DNA from: Alcanivorax hongdengensis A-11-3
GTDB taxonomy: Bacteria > Pseudomonadota > Gammaproteobacteria > Pseudomonadales > Alcanivoracaceae
Assembly (NCBI RefSeq): GCF_000300995.1
Contig: NZ_AMRJ01000025.1
Coordinates: 1 to 46,273 of the forward strand
Reading direction: 5' to 3'
DNA length: 46,273 nt
In this document: one piece after another, positions 23,558 through 31,372 of the stretch
How positions within the stretch are numbered: the first letter of the stretch is position 1
Layout of the letters: each line of letters opens with the position of its first letter
Notes under the pieces: generated by a model
The model's input: only the letters and a program-made list of their open reading frames with translations
What the model was told of the DNA's origin: nothing
Database searches by the model: none
Position numbers and translations under genes: made by a program

Positions 23558-24919
23558 ATGAGCAATCAAAGCGACATCAAGGATATGCGTGCATGGTTGG
23601 CCAGCGAACGCAGTGGTACGGCGCTGGCGCTCAATACACTTCGTGGCGGCGCCCGCATCATGGAGACCGTGGGCGTGCTGGGTCGCCAGGGGCTGTCCTG
23701 GCTGTTGGGTGACCGTCCGCCGATGCCGGCCCTGTTGCGCACGACCTTCGAGTCCCTGGGCACCACCTACATCAAGCTGGGGCAGTTTATCGCCAGCTCG
23801 CCCTCCATTTTTCCGGAGGAGTACGTGCAGGAATTTCAGCGCTGTCTGGACCGCACCCCGGCGCTGCCGTTCCACTATATCCGCGAGACCATCGAAGCGG
23901 AGCTGGGCCAGCCCCTTGAAAGCTTGTATCAAAGCGTGGATCCCAAACCATTGGCCAGTGCGTCCATTGCGCAGGTACACGCGGCGAAACTGAAAAATGG
24001 CCAGGATGTGGTGATCAAGGTGCAGCGCCCGGGCGTGCGCAATGTGCTGCTCACCGACTTCAACTTTCTCTATTTTGCCGCCCGCATTACCGAGCGGTTG
24101 GCGCCGGGTCTATCCAAGTCCGCCATTTCCGGGGTCATCGAAGAGCTCCAGGCGGGCATGCTGGAAGAGTGCGACTTCATCAAGGAAGCCAACAATCTGA
24201 CCGAATTCAATGCCTTCCTGGAAAATACCGGCAATAGCCGGGCGGTGGCGCCCACTCCGGTCATGTCCCACACCACCACCCGGGTGTTGACCATGGAGCG
24301 TTTCTTCGGGGTGCCGCTCACGGATATGAATGTACTGAGAAAGTATACCGATGATCCGGCGGAGACCCTGATCACGGCGCTCAATACCTGGTTCTCCAGC
24401 CTGATGCTGTGCGATTTCTTCCACGCCGATGTGCATGCTGGCAATTTGATGTTATTGGAAGACGGCCGTATCGGTTTTATCGACTTCGGCATCGTCGGCC
24501 GGATTCGCCGGGAAGCCTGGGATGGTATGGCGCAGTTTTTTGATGCCATCGGTCGCGGCGATATCCGCCAGATGGCGGAAGCCATGGCCGTGATCGGCAT
24601 GACCCGTGAGGAAGTGGACGTCAATGCACTGGCCCGGGATATCGAGCAGCTGCAGGGGTCGCTGGTCAATGTGGACCCGTCCTCGCTGGTGCAGGCGGAT
24701 CGCAATGACAAGGAAGTGAACCGCCTGCTGATGGATCTGGTCAAGATCGGCGAGAACCACGGCATTCGTTTCCCCCGCGAGTTTGCCCTGCTGCTCAAGC
24801 AATTCCTTTATTTCGATCGCTATGTGCAGGTACTGGCGCCGGAGATGGACATGTTCAGCGACAGCCGCGTGGACATGTTCGGTATCGCTGACGACACGCC
24901 CGGTGGCCTGCTGCACTGA
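23558..24919 (+). CDS. ABC1/AarF/UbiB-family atypical kinase
   Basis: A 453-residue protein of the UbiB-like protein kinase-like family. It has the family-specific KxGQ motif (K73-Q76 in YIKLGQFIASSP), an Ala-rich nucleotide loop (ASASIAQVHAA), the ATP lysine K154 (VVIKVQRPG), an HADVHAGNLML catalytic-loop equivalent, and the metal-binding DFG (D309). UbiB proteins act in ubiquinone synthesis or lipid handling. True UbiB is about 540 residues with two C-terminal membrane helices and sits with ubiE and ubiJ. This one is shorter, lacks those helices and sits next to a transporter, so it is probably a separate paralogue. ATG 23558 has no good ribosome site. It converges with the copy 3 binding-protein gene. 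Confidence 0.85.
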   Translation: MSNQSDIKDMRAWLASERSGTALALNTLRGGARIMETVGVLGRQGLSWLLGDRPPMPALLRTTFESLGTTYIKLGQFIASSPSIFPEEYVQEFQRCLDRTPALPFHYIRETIEAELGQPLESLYQSVDPKPLASASIAQVHAAKLKNGQDVVIKVQRPGVRNVLLTDFNFLYFAARITERLAPGLSKSAISGVIEELQAGMLEECDFIKEANNLTEFNAFLENTGNSRAVAPTPVMSHTTTRVLTMERFFGVPLTDMNVLRKYTDDPAETLITALNTWFSSLMLCDFFHADVHAGNLMLLEDGRIGFIDFGIVGRIRREAWDGMAQFFDAIGRGDIRQMAEAMAVIGMTREEVDVNALARDIEQLQGSLVNVDPSSLVQADRNDKEVNRLLMDLVKIGENHGIRFPREFALLLKQFLYFDRYVQVLAPEMDMFSDSRVDMFGIADDTPGGLLH

Positions 24920-24954
24920 AGGTGCAAATCTGGCTAAACCCTTTCAGGCAGGTT

Positions 24955-25074
24955 CCCTCTCCCCTTGTGGGAGAGGGACAGGGAGAGGGTGGGGGCAAAT
25001 TTCAATGACTTACCATTGATCTGGCTGTCACGTCCCCCCTCCCCCCAACCCCTCTCCCGCAAGGGGAGAGGGGC
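24955..25074. repeat. Inverted pair of CTCTCCC repeats
   Basis: The left arm (24955-24996) contains CCCTCTCCCCTTGTGGGAGA and AGGGAGAGGG segments. The right arm (25032-25074) carries the reverse order, with CCCCTCTCCCGCAAGGGGAG. Together they can form a large hairpin between the convergent ABC1 gene and copy 3. This G/C-skewed repeat type is common in high-GC proteobacteria. The 24920-25138 spacer holds no gene. Confidence 0.6.
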
Positions 25075-25138
25075 TTAACATCTAAAGTGAACAGCATTGC
25101 GCTGATGCGGGCGTTTTTGTTTTGCGCCGAGGGCGGTG

Positions 25139-26314
25139 TTATTCCACCGGGTTGGCACACTCGGCGCGTTTGGGGTCCAGCTTGCAGCGGATCTTGCGCT
25201 CCAGGGTCAGCATGTCGGCGTCGTAGTAGCCCTTGCCGCGCAGGGTCAGGCGCGCCTGCTGCATCATGGTCTCGTATTCCTTCTTGTCCTGGGGCGGGAT
25301 TTCGATCCACCAGTGATCCGGCACCTTGGCGGCCTCCTCGTCCAGGCGTTGCATGATGCGGTCGTAGCTGTTGTAGAACTCCTCGCGCACCAGCTGGGCC
25401 ACCTCGTTGGGGAACTTGTCCTTGCGGCCGATCAACTGCATGGAAATCTGGGCCAGCGGATAGTTGATGATGCCGCCGTCAGGGCTCATGCCCTTGTACA
25501 GTTCCAGTACCTCATAGGCCACCAGCGGCGCGGCCAGCACATCCACCACACCGTTGTTGAACTTGTTGGGCGCGGAGACGATATCCGAGGCCACCGGGGT
25601 GGCACCGATCTGGGAGACCATTTCCGCTTGGGTGGGGTCGTAATCCAGCACCGCGACCTTCTTGCCGGCGGCATTGGCCAGGGTGTCGATGGTGCGGTCA
25701 TTGACGAATACATAGGCGCCGCCGGCCGGGGCGATGCCGAGGATGACATATTCACCGCTGACCATGCGGTAAGCGGATTTCGGGTTGGCCAGGACTTTCA
25801 GCAGGATATGCATGTGCTGCCTGCTGGGCAGGCCGCCGATGGCGTCGATGGTGCCGGTATAACGGTTGAACAGGCGTGCGCGCAGGCCGCTGATCAGGGC
25901 CGCATCACAGATGCCGGCCTTGAGATCTTCCGCCACCACGCTTTCGCTGGTGTAGGGCACCACATCAAGGTCCACGCCATAGGTCAGCAGACGGGCTTTC
26001 TGGTCTTCGGCGGCCTTGAACACCGGCCCGGCCCGGCCGGCAATATCCCAGATGCAGATTTTGCGGCGCAGCGGTTTGCCGGGGGTGAAGCCGGCCACTT
26101 TCTGCATGGCGGCAATCCGCTCGTCCAGGCTGCGGTTCTGGTCATAGGCAATGGCGCGCAGCTTGTCTGCCAGTTCCGGGGTCAGTTCCACGCCGGGGGC
26201 AAAGCTGGCCAGCTCTTTCTGCTGGGCCGGAGTCAGGTTGAGGGCGTTGTCTGCCATGCTGACAAGGGGGGTGAGCACAAGCAGGGCAAGGGAAAACAGT
26301 TGGCGAACTGTCAC
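25139..26314 (-). CDS. Putative periplasmic solute-binding protein, four-Cys family, copy 3 (long form)
   Basis: A 391-residue secreted protein. I use GTG 26314 because GGAGG lies eight bases upstream and the protein then starts directly with a signal peptide (MTVRQLFSLALLVLTPLVSMA); the ATG at 26353 would put 13 extra residues before it. Unlike copies 1 and 2 there is a helical extension of about 60 residues after the signal (LTPAQQKELASFAPGVELT...). The core then has RRKICIWDIAGRAGP, YTSESVVAEDLKAGICDAA, RARLFNRYTGTIDAIGG, KFNNGVVD, ELYKGMSPDGGI, DHWWIEIP and IRCKLDPKRAEC. The four cysteines are kept. It is the last gene of a three-gene tandem (28798 to 25139). The ligand is unknown. Confidence 0.82.
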   Translation of the reverse strand: MTVRQLFSLALLVLTPLVSMADNALNLTPAQQKELASFAPGVELTPELADKLRAIAYDQNRSLDERIAAMQKVAGFTPGKPLRRKICIWDIAGRAGPVFKAAEDQKARLLTYGVDLDVVPYTSESVVAEDLKAGICDAALISGLRARLFNRYTGTIDAIGGLPSRQHMHILLKVLANPKSAYRMVSGEYVILGIAPAGGAYVFVNDRTIDTLANAAGKKVAVLDYDPTQAEMVSQIGATPVASDIVSAPNKFNNGVVDVLAAPLVAYEVLELYKGMSPDGGIINYPLAQISMQLIGRKDKFPNEVAQLVREEFYNSYDRIMQRLDEEAAKVPDHWWIEIPPQDKKEYETMMQQARLTLRGKGYYDADMLTLERKIRCKLDPKRAECANPVE

Positions 26315-26432
26315 GGGAATGACCTCCGGAACCTTTGTTATGGTGCCGGCCATTCTTACAGGTATTGGGGGCCTTTGGGGCTGGCCAGAAAGCCACCCCC
26401 GCCGGCGATGCTGTCAATGTGGCGTCAACGCC

Positions 26433-27509
26433 TTACTCGGCACTGCTGCACTCCGGCCGTGCCGGGTCCAGTTTGCAGCGGATGCGCTGCATGATGCGCA
26501 GCATGTCCGGGTCGTAGTAGCCGCTTTTGCCCAGCCGATGGCGGGCGTCATGCATGAGCGCCTCGTACTGGCGCTTTTCCCTGGCGGGGATCTGAATCCA
26601 CCAGTGTTCGGGAATGCGCTTGGCTTCACGCTGCAGGCCGTTGTTGATGCTGGTAAAGCTGTCCGATGCCACTTCGCGAATCACCGTGGCCAGCGCCGGC
26701 GGGAAACGATCGGTAATGCCGATCAACTGGGCGGTCAGCTGCACGATGGGGTAATCGACAATGCCGCCATTGGGGGTCATGCCTTTATAGAGCTCCAGTA
26801 CCTGGTAGGCAATCAGCGGTGCGGGTAGCACATCCACCGTGCCGTTGTTGAACTGGTTGGGGGCGCTGGCCAGGTTGGTGGACACCGGGGTGGCGCCCAC
26901 ACGGGTTACCAGTCTGGACTGGCCCGGGTCGAAATCCAGCACCGCGACTTTTTTGCCGGTGGCGTTGGGCAGCGAGTTGATACTGCGGTCGTTAACGAAC
27001 AGGTAGGCCGCGCCGGCCGGGGTCACCGCCAGGGTTTCGTACTTGCCGTTGACCATGTACTTGTGCATCTGCGGCAGTGCCATGGTCTGCAGCAGCAGGC
27101 GCATGTGCTCCAGCGTGGGCAGGGCACCGATGGCATCAATGGTGCCGGTGAAGCGGTTGAACTGCCGCGCGCGGAAACCACTCATCAGCGCCGCATCACA
27201 CTGGCCGCTTTTCAGCGCATCCACCAGCACGCTTTCGTTGGTGAAGGCTTCCAGTGAAATGTCGATCTTGTATTGCAACAGGTCCACGCGCAGGTTGGAG
27301 GCACCCTGGTATATCGGCCCGGACCGGCCGGACAGATCCCACAGGCAGACATGGCGTTTGAGCATGTCATTGGCACCCAGGCCCATTTCCTTGCGGGCCG
27401 CCTGTAATTGCTTTTGTTGTTCTGGTGAGAGCGTCAGTGCGCTGGCGAGGGTGGGCAGTACCACCAGGGCCGCCAGCAGACCAATTCGCAGGTAACGTGC
27501 AAGCAACAT
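26433..27509 (-). CDS. Putative periplasmic solute-binding protein, four-Cys family, copy 4
   Basis: A 358-residue secreted protein with a signal peptide ending near residue 24. A shorter extension (LTLSPEQQKQLQAARKEMGL) precedes the core. The core shows KRHVCLWDLSGRSGP, EAFTNESVLVDALKSGQCDA, RARQFNRFTGTIDAIGALP, QFNNGTVD, ELYKGMTPNGGIVDYP, EHWWIQIP and IRCKLDPARPEC. It is the most divergent of the three tandem copies in the first half, including the lobe-one motif. AGGGA lies six bases before ATG 27509. It is separated from copies 3 and 5 by about 118 bp on each side, so each could have its own promoter. All four family cysteines are present. Confidence 0.82.
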   Translation of the reverse strand: MLLARYLRIGLLAALVVLPTLASALTLSPEQQKQLQAARKEMGLGANDMLKRHVCLWDLSGRSGPIYQGASNLRVDLLQYKIDISLEAFTNESVLVDALKSGQCDAALMSGFRARQFNRFTGTIDAIGALPTLEHMRLLLQTMALPQMHKYMVNGKYETLAVTPAGAAYLFVNDRSINSLPNATGKKVAVLDFDPGQSRLVTRVGATPVSTNLASAPNQFNNGTVDVLPAPLIAYQVLELYKGMTPNGGIVDYPIVQLTAQLIGITDRFPPALATVIREVASDSFTSINNGLQREAKRIPEHWWIQIPAREKRQYEALMHDARHRLGKSGYYDPDMLRIMQRIRCKLDPARPECSSAE

Positions 27510-27592
27510 GAGAGTTCCCTAAAAGAAATTCAGTTTGCTTATAACACGCTGATGCGGCGCGAAGTTTTACCGCCTGTATGACAATTGTACGA

Positions 27593-27610
27593 GAGCCCCG
27601 GCCGGGGCTC
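27593..27610. repeat. 18-bp perfect palindrome between copies 4 and 5
   Basis: GAGCCCCGGCCGGGGCTC is a perfect palindrome 18 bases after the copy 5 stop on the minus strand. No U-run follows, so it is a weak terminator at best, perhaps limiting transcription into copies 4 and 3. Confidence 0.4.
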
Positions 27611-27628
27611 CCGGGTGTGAAAAAACGC

Positions 27629-28798
27629 TTACTGCACGCGACTGCATTCCGAGCGGCTGGCGTTATATTTACAGCGGATCTTGCGTTGCAGGCTGAGCAT
27701 GTCACTGCTGTAGTAACCGCGCTCGGACAGGGCGTCACGGGCATCCTGCATCATCACTTCGTACTGCTGCTTGTCCTTGTCGGGGATGTGAATCCACCAG
27801 TGATCGGGAATGCGCTTGGTTTCCTGGTGCAGCCGTGCCATCACTTTGGGATAGGCCTCCAGGGAGGCTTCGCGAATCATTTGTGCCACCGCATTGGGAA
27901 ACTTGTCCAGCCGACCCACCAGCTGCATGGACAGCTGGGTCAGCGGGTAATCGACGATGCCGCCATCGGGGGTCATGCCCTTGTAGAGTTCCAGCAGTTC
28001 ATAGCCCACCAGCGGTGCCGGCAGAATATCGATCTGGCCGTTGTTGAACTTGTTGGGTGCCGAGACGATATCGGTGGTCACCGGCGTGGCGCCCATGGCG
28101 GCGACCATTTCCGCCTGGGTCTTGTCGTAGTCGAGTACCGCCACCCGGTGGCCGGCGGCCTTGGCCAGGGAGCTGATGGAGCGGTCGTTGACGAAGATGT
28201 GCGCGGCGCCGGCGGGGAAGACACCCATCACCACATATTCGCCCTGCACCATATGGCCGGCCTGTTTGGGGTTGGCCAGCACCTGCAACAGGGTATGCAT
28301 GTGTTTGTCGTCGGGCATGGCGCCGATGGCATCCACGGTGCCGGTGTAAAGGTTGAACTGGCGGGCGCGCAGGCCGCTCATCAGGGCGGCGTCACAACGA
28401 CCGGCCTTGAAGGCTTCCACCATCACCGTTTCGTTGGTGTAGGGCACCATTTCCAGATCGATACCGTATTCGGTGGCCAGCGCCCGTTGCTCCATGGCGG
28501 CGCCATACACCGGCCCGTTGCGCCCGGCGATATCCCAGATGCAGATGGTGCGTTTGAGCGCGCTCTCGATGGGCATCTGGTCCAGCCCTACCATCTTGCT
28601 GATGGCGCCCAGACGGGTACGTACCGGCATGTCGTGGGAATAGAAGACATCTTCCAGCTGGCTGACCAGACTGTCGGTGAGGGTCACACCGGGCAGGGCT
28701 TGTTGCAGCTTTTGTTTCTGCTGGTCGGTCAGCTCGCCGGCACCGGCCAGGGTGCAGCACAGCGACAGCAGCAGAACCAGAAGGGGAGGGAATCGCAT
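27629..28798 (-). CDS. Putative periplasmic solute-binding protein, four-Cys family, copy 5 (long form)
   Basis: A 389-residue secreted protein. The signal peptide ends near residue 20 (LAGA|GEL). It is followed by the same kind of helical extension as copy 3 (LTDQQKQKLQQALPGVTLT...), about 60 residues long. Its core reads KRTICIWDIAGRNGP, YTNETVMVEAFKAGRCDAA, RARQFNLYTGTVDAIGAMP, VSAPNKFNNGQID, ELYKGMTPDGGIVDYP, DHWWIHIP and IRCKYNASRSEC. Copies 3 and 5 look closest to each other, which points to tandem duplication. It is the first gene of the minus-strand run copy 5-4-3. The preceding spacer to yciK (28799-28967, 169 bp) holds no gene that I can support. Confidence 0.82.
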   Translation of the reverse strand: MRFPPLLVLLLSLCCTLAGAGELTDQQKQKLQQALPGVTLTDSLVSQLEDVFYSHDMPVRTRLGAISKMVGLDQMPIESALKRTICIWDIAGRNGPVYGAAMEQRALATEYGIDLEMVPYTNETVMVEAFKAGRCDAALMSGLRARQFNLYTGTVDAIGAMPDDKHMHTLLQVLANPKQAGHMVQGEYVVMGVFPAGAAHIFVNDRSISSLAKAAGHRVAVLDYDKTQAEMVAAMGATPVTTDIVSAPNKFNNGQIDILPAPLVGYELLELYKGMTPDGGIVDYPLTQLSMQLVGRLDKFPNAVAQMIREASLEAYPKVMARLHQETKRIPDHWWIHIPDKDKQQYEVMMQDARDALSERGYYSSDMLSLQRKIRCKYNASRSECSRVQ

Positions 28799-28967
28799 GT
28801 CAGGCTCCAGGCATTGTTGTTATCGATACTACAAGTAGCATGCCGGGAAAGAATGTAGCAGAACCCTGGCGCCGGGCATGACCGTATTTCGGCAACCCCC
28901 GGCAAAAGGGTCAATCATTGCAAGAGCCTGTAAGCGCCCGCCGCCTGGCAGACGCTCCGGCACAGGG

Positions 28968-29735
28968 TTATTTGGGCTGGGCGTCCAGGGACTGGCCGGT
29001 AACGCCCCGGCTGGCAGGGCCCAGCAGATACAGGTAGGGCGGCAGGATCTGCTGCGGCGTTTTCAGCGTCATCGGGTCTTCCCCCGGGTAGGCGCTGGCG
29101 CGCATGTCCGTGCGGGTGGCCCCCGGGTTGATGGTGTTGACGCGGATGGCGCTGGTGTTTTCCAGCTCCTCGGCCAGCGTCTGGGCCAGGTTTTCCGTGG
29201 CCGCCTTGGACACCGCATAGGCGCCCCAGAAAGCCCGGCCCTTGCGGCCCACGCTGGACGAGGTGAACAGCACTGCGGCATCCTCGCTGGCCTGCAGCAG
29301 CGGCAGCATGGCCTGGGTCAGGTAAAAGGCGCTGTTGACGTTGACCTGCATGACCGTATCCCAGGTGCCGGCGTCGTAACGCGCCAGCGGCGTGATGTCA
29401 CCGAGCACCGAGGCGTTGTGCAAAATGCCGTCCAGTCGGCCGAATTCCCGCTCGAACAGGGCAGCCAGTTCCCGGTAATCCTCGGGGCGGGCCACCGCCA
29501 TGTTGACCGGTGCCAGCGCCGGCTCCGGCCCGCCGGCGGCCTTGATCTCGTCATACACCGCTTCCAGCTTGGACTGGGTGCGCCCCAGCAGAATCACCGT
29601 GGCGCCGTGGGCGGCCAGGGCCAGCGCGGCGGCCCGGCCGATACCGGCGCCGGCACCGGTGACCAGAATAATGCGGTCCGTGAAGGTGTCTTCGGGGCAC
29701 TGGTAGTGCAGCGCGTCGTTTTGAAAGTCAGTCAT
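28968..29735 (-). CDS. yciK: YciK-type short-chain dehydrogenase
   Basis: A 255-residue SDR oxidoreductase. The N-terminal Rossmann glycine motif is TGAGAGIGRA (near residue 26), the catalytic Ser lies in FTSSSVGRKG and the Tyr-Lys pair in YAVSK. NVNSAFYLTQA and NPGATRTDMR complete the fold. The start MTDFQNDALHYQCPEDTF and the sequence as a whole match the YciK group, whose substrate is not known. Its place next to mupP and ubiG is the Pseudomonas-type order ubiG-mupP-yciK. The 135-bp spacer upstream contains a hairpin, so co-transcription with mupP is possible but not tight. Confidence 0.9.
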   Translation of the reverse strand: MTDFQNDALHYQCPEDTFTDRIILVTGAGAGIGRAAALALAAHGATVILLGRTQSKLEAVYDEIKAAGGPEPALAPVNMAVARPEDYRELAALFEREFGRLDGILHNASVLGDITPLARYDAGTWDTVMQVNVNSAFYLTQAMLPLLQASEDAAVLFTSSSVGRKGRAFWGAYAVSKAATENLAQTLAEELENTSAIRVNTINPGATRTDMRASAYPGEDPMTLKTPQQILPPYLYLLGPASRGVTGQSLDAQPK

Positions 29736-29764
29736 GGTGCATCCTGGGTGTATCGCTTTCGTAG

Positions 29765-29794
29765 GGCGGAAATGGGCGAATGCCCATCTCCGCC
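29765..29794. repeat. Stem-loop in the mupP-yciK spacer
   Basis: GGCGGAAATGGGC (29765-29777) pairs with GCCCATCTCCGCC (29782-29794) apart from one mismatch, with a four-base loop. There is no U-run. The following GGCGGAGATTGTTCGCTATG hints at a larger repeat unit. It may be an intergenic repeat or a processing site. Confidence 0.5.
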
Positions 29795-29870
29795 GTTGTC
29801 ACGTTGATGGCGGAGATTGTTCGCTATGCGCCACGCCGGCTGTTCTGGCTTGGCTTGTGGCCTCCGCCCT

Positions 29871-30539
29871 TTAGCCGCGGAGTGTTTGCAGCAATGGCAA
29901 CAGGTCGTGGCCTGCCTGCAGATAATAATTGGCCTGCCAGCCGTGGGGGTCGTCATCCGCATCGATATAACCGAAGGCGGCCACCGCCGTGGCCATGCCG
30001 GCATTCTGGCCAGCCTGGATGTCGCGCAGATGATCGCCCACGTAGAGACAATGCCCGGGGGCGACCCGATCCCGGTTGGCGGCGATCAGCAGGCCCTCCG
30101 GGTCCGGCTTGCGCTGTTTCACATGGTCCGGGCAAAGCACCGCCCCGACCCGTTCGTGCAGGTTCAGCCCTGCCAGAATCGGCAGGGTAAAGCGCTCGGG
30201 TTTGTTGGTGACAATGCCCCAGGGCAATCCCTGATGGTCCAGCCAGTCCAGTGCCTCGGCCATGCCGGGAAACAGGCAGGTGTCCACCGCCAGGTGCGCC
30301 TGGTAGGCCGCCAGCAGTTCCTCCAGCAGGGCCGGGAAGGCGGCATCGTCCGGGCCTACGCCAAAGCCCAGCTCGGTGAGGGCGCGGGCGCCGTTGGACA
30401 CATTGGCCCGCACGGCGGAATAACTCACCGCCGGGCGACCGTGCTTGACGAGCAGGGCGTTGAGCACCGTGTAGAAATCCGGGGCGGTGTCGATCAGGGT
30501 ACCGTCCAGATCGAAATACACCGCTTCAAGCTTTTCCAT
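29871..30539 (-). CDS. mupP: N-acetylmuramic acid 6-phosphate phosphatase / phosphoglycolate phosphatase-like HAD enzyme
   Basis: A 222-residue HAD-family phosphatase with all four motifs: FDLDGTLIDT (motif I, D10 and D12), VTNKP (II), KQRKPDPEGLL (III) and GDHLRDIQAG (IV). In Pseudomonas the gene in this place, between ubiG and yciK, was shown to be MupP, which feeds the cell-wall recycling route from MurNAc-6-P to UDP-MurNAc. Older annotation calls it phosphoglycolate phosphatase (gph). The position favours MupP, but no residue seen here decides it. ATG 30539 gives MEKLEAVYFDLDGT, and AGAGAGGC lies just before it. A REP-like pair separates it from ubiG. Confidence 0.83.
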   Translation of the reverse strand: MEKLEAVYFDLDGTLIDTAPDFYTVLNALLVKHGRPAVSYSAVRANVSNGARALTELGFGVGPDDAAFPALLEELLAAYQAHLAVDTCLFPGMAEALDWLDHQGLPWGIVTNKPERFTLPILAGLNLHERVGAVLCPDHVKQRKPDPEGLLIAANRDRVAPGHCLYVGDHLRDIQAGQNAGMATAVAAFGYIDADDDPHGWQANYYLQAGHDLLPLLQTLRG

Positions 30540-30560
30540 AATGCCTCTCTTAAACGCCGC

Positions 30561-30628
30561 TGTAGGAGCTTGCCTGCAAGCGAAAACCCGTTGGCAATAA
30601 TGAAATCGCTTGCAGGCAAGCTCCTGCA
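30561..30628. repeat. REP-like inverted pair
   Basis: TGTAGGAGCTTGCCTGCAAG plus CGA (30561-30583) and its near-perfect reverse complement (30606-30628, one difference) enclose 22 bp. Each arm is itself partly palindromic. This is the usual form of REP/BIME elements in Pseudomonas-like genomes. It lies between ubiG and mupP. Confidence 0.8.
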
Positions 30629-30646
30629 AAAAAGGGGGGGGAAGTG

Positions 30647-31372
30647 TTAGTCCCCCTTGCGGGCATACATCAGGTAATTGACCGACACATCCCGGTTGAG
30701 CTTGTACACCTGGGTCAACGGGTTGTAGACCATGCCGGTGGTGTCCTGCACGTCCAGGGCCGCATCACGGGCCCAGCCGGCCAGCTCCGAGGGGCGAATC
30801 AACTTGGCGTATTCGTGGGTGCCCCGTGGCAGCAGCCGCAGGATGTATTCGGCGCCGACGATGGCGAACATGAACGCCTTGGGATTGCGATTGATGGTGC
30901 TGAAGAACACATGGCCGCCGGGCTTCACCAGCGCCGCGCAGGCGCGGATCACCGAAGACGGGTCCGGCACGTGCTCCAGCATTTCCAGGCAGGTCACCAC
31001 GTCGTACTGACCGGCGCGCTGTTCGGCGATCTGTTCCGCCGGGGTCTGCAGGTATTCCACCGCCACCCCGGCCTGTTCGGCGTGGATACGGGCCACCGCC
31101 AGCGGCGCCTCGCCCATGTCGATGCCGGTGACTTCGGCGCCACGCCGGGCCATGCCTTCGGAAAGCAGGCCGCCGCCGCAGCCGATATCGATGACTTTCT
31201 TGCCCGGCAGGCTGACGCGCTCGTCAATATAGTTGAGGCGCAGCGGGTTGATGTCGTGCAGCGGGCGGAACTGGGAGTTCGGGTCCCACCACTGCTCGGC
31301 CAGGGCATTGAATTTGGCGATTTCCGCCGCGTCCACATTGGGCACGGCCGGTTGCGCGTTGGTGTCAGTCAC
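30647..31372 (-). CDS. ubiG: Ubiquinone biosynthesis O-methyltransferase UbiG
   Basis: A 241-residue methyltransferase that carries out both O-methylations in ubiquinone synthesis. It has the family N-terminus ([32 protein letters not shown]), SAM motif [25 protein letters not shown] and the membrane-associated loop [20 protein letters not shown]. Length equals E. coli UbiG (240). I start it at GTG 31372, which gives [10 protein letters not shown] and overlaps the end of the amidohydrolase gene by eight bases; GGAG lies ten bases upstream. The overlap means it is probably translated with the amidohydrolase. Confidence 0.95.
   Translation of the reverse strand: MTDTNAQPAVPNVDAAEIAKFNALAEQWWDPNSQFRPLHDINPLRLNYIDERVSLPGKKVIDIGCGGGLLSEGMARRGAEVTGIDMGEAPLAVARIHAEQAGVAVEYLQTPAEQIAEQRAGQYDVVTCLEMLEHVPDPSSVIRACAALVKPGGHVFFSTINRNPKAFMFAIVGAEYILRLLPRGTHEYAKLIRPSELAGWARDAALDVQDTTGMVYNPLTQVYKLNRDVSVNYLMYARKGD

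Noticed and set aside
24948..25077. Possible CRISPR-like repeat because of repeated CTCTCCC segments
   Set aside because: There are only two inverted arms, with no regular spacers and no cas genes.
25136..26494. 452-codon open frame opposite copy 3 of the solute-binding-like family
   Set aside because: Similar antisense frames lie opposite the other copies; they follow from the shared codon pattern of the paralogues, not from a second gene.
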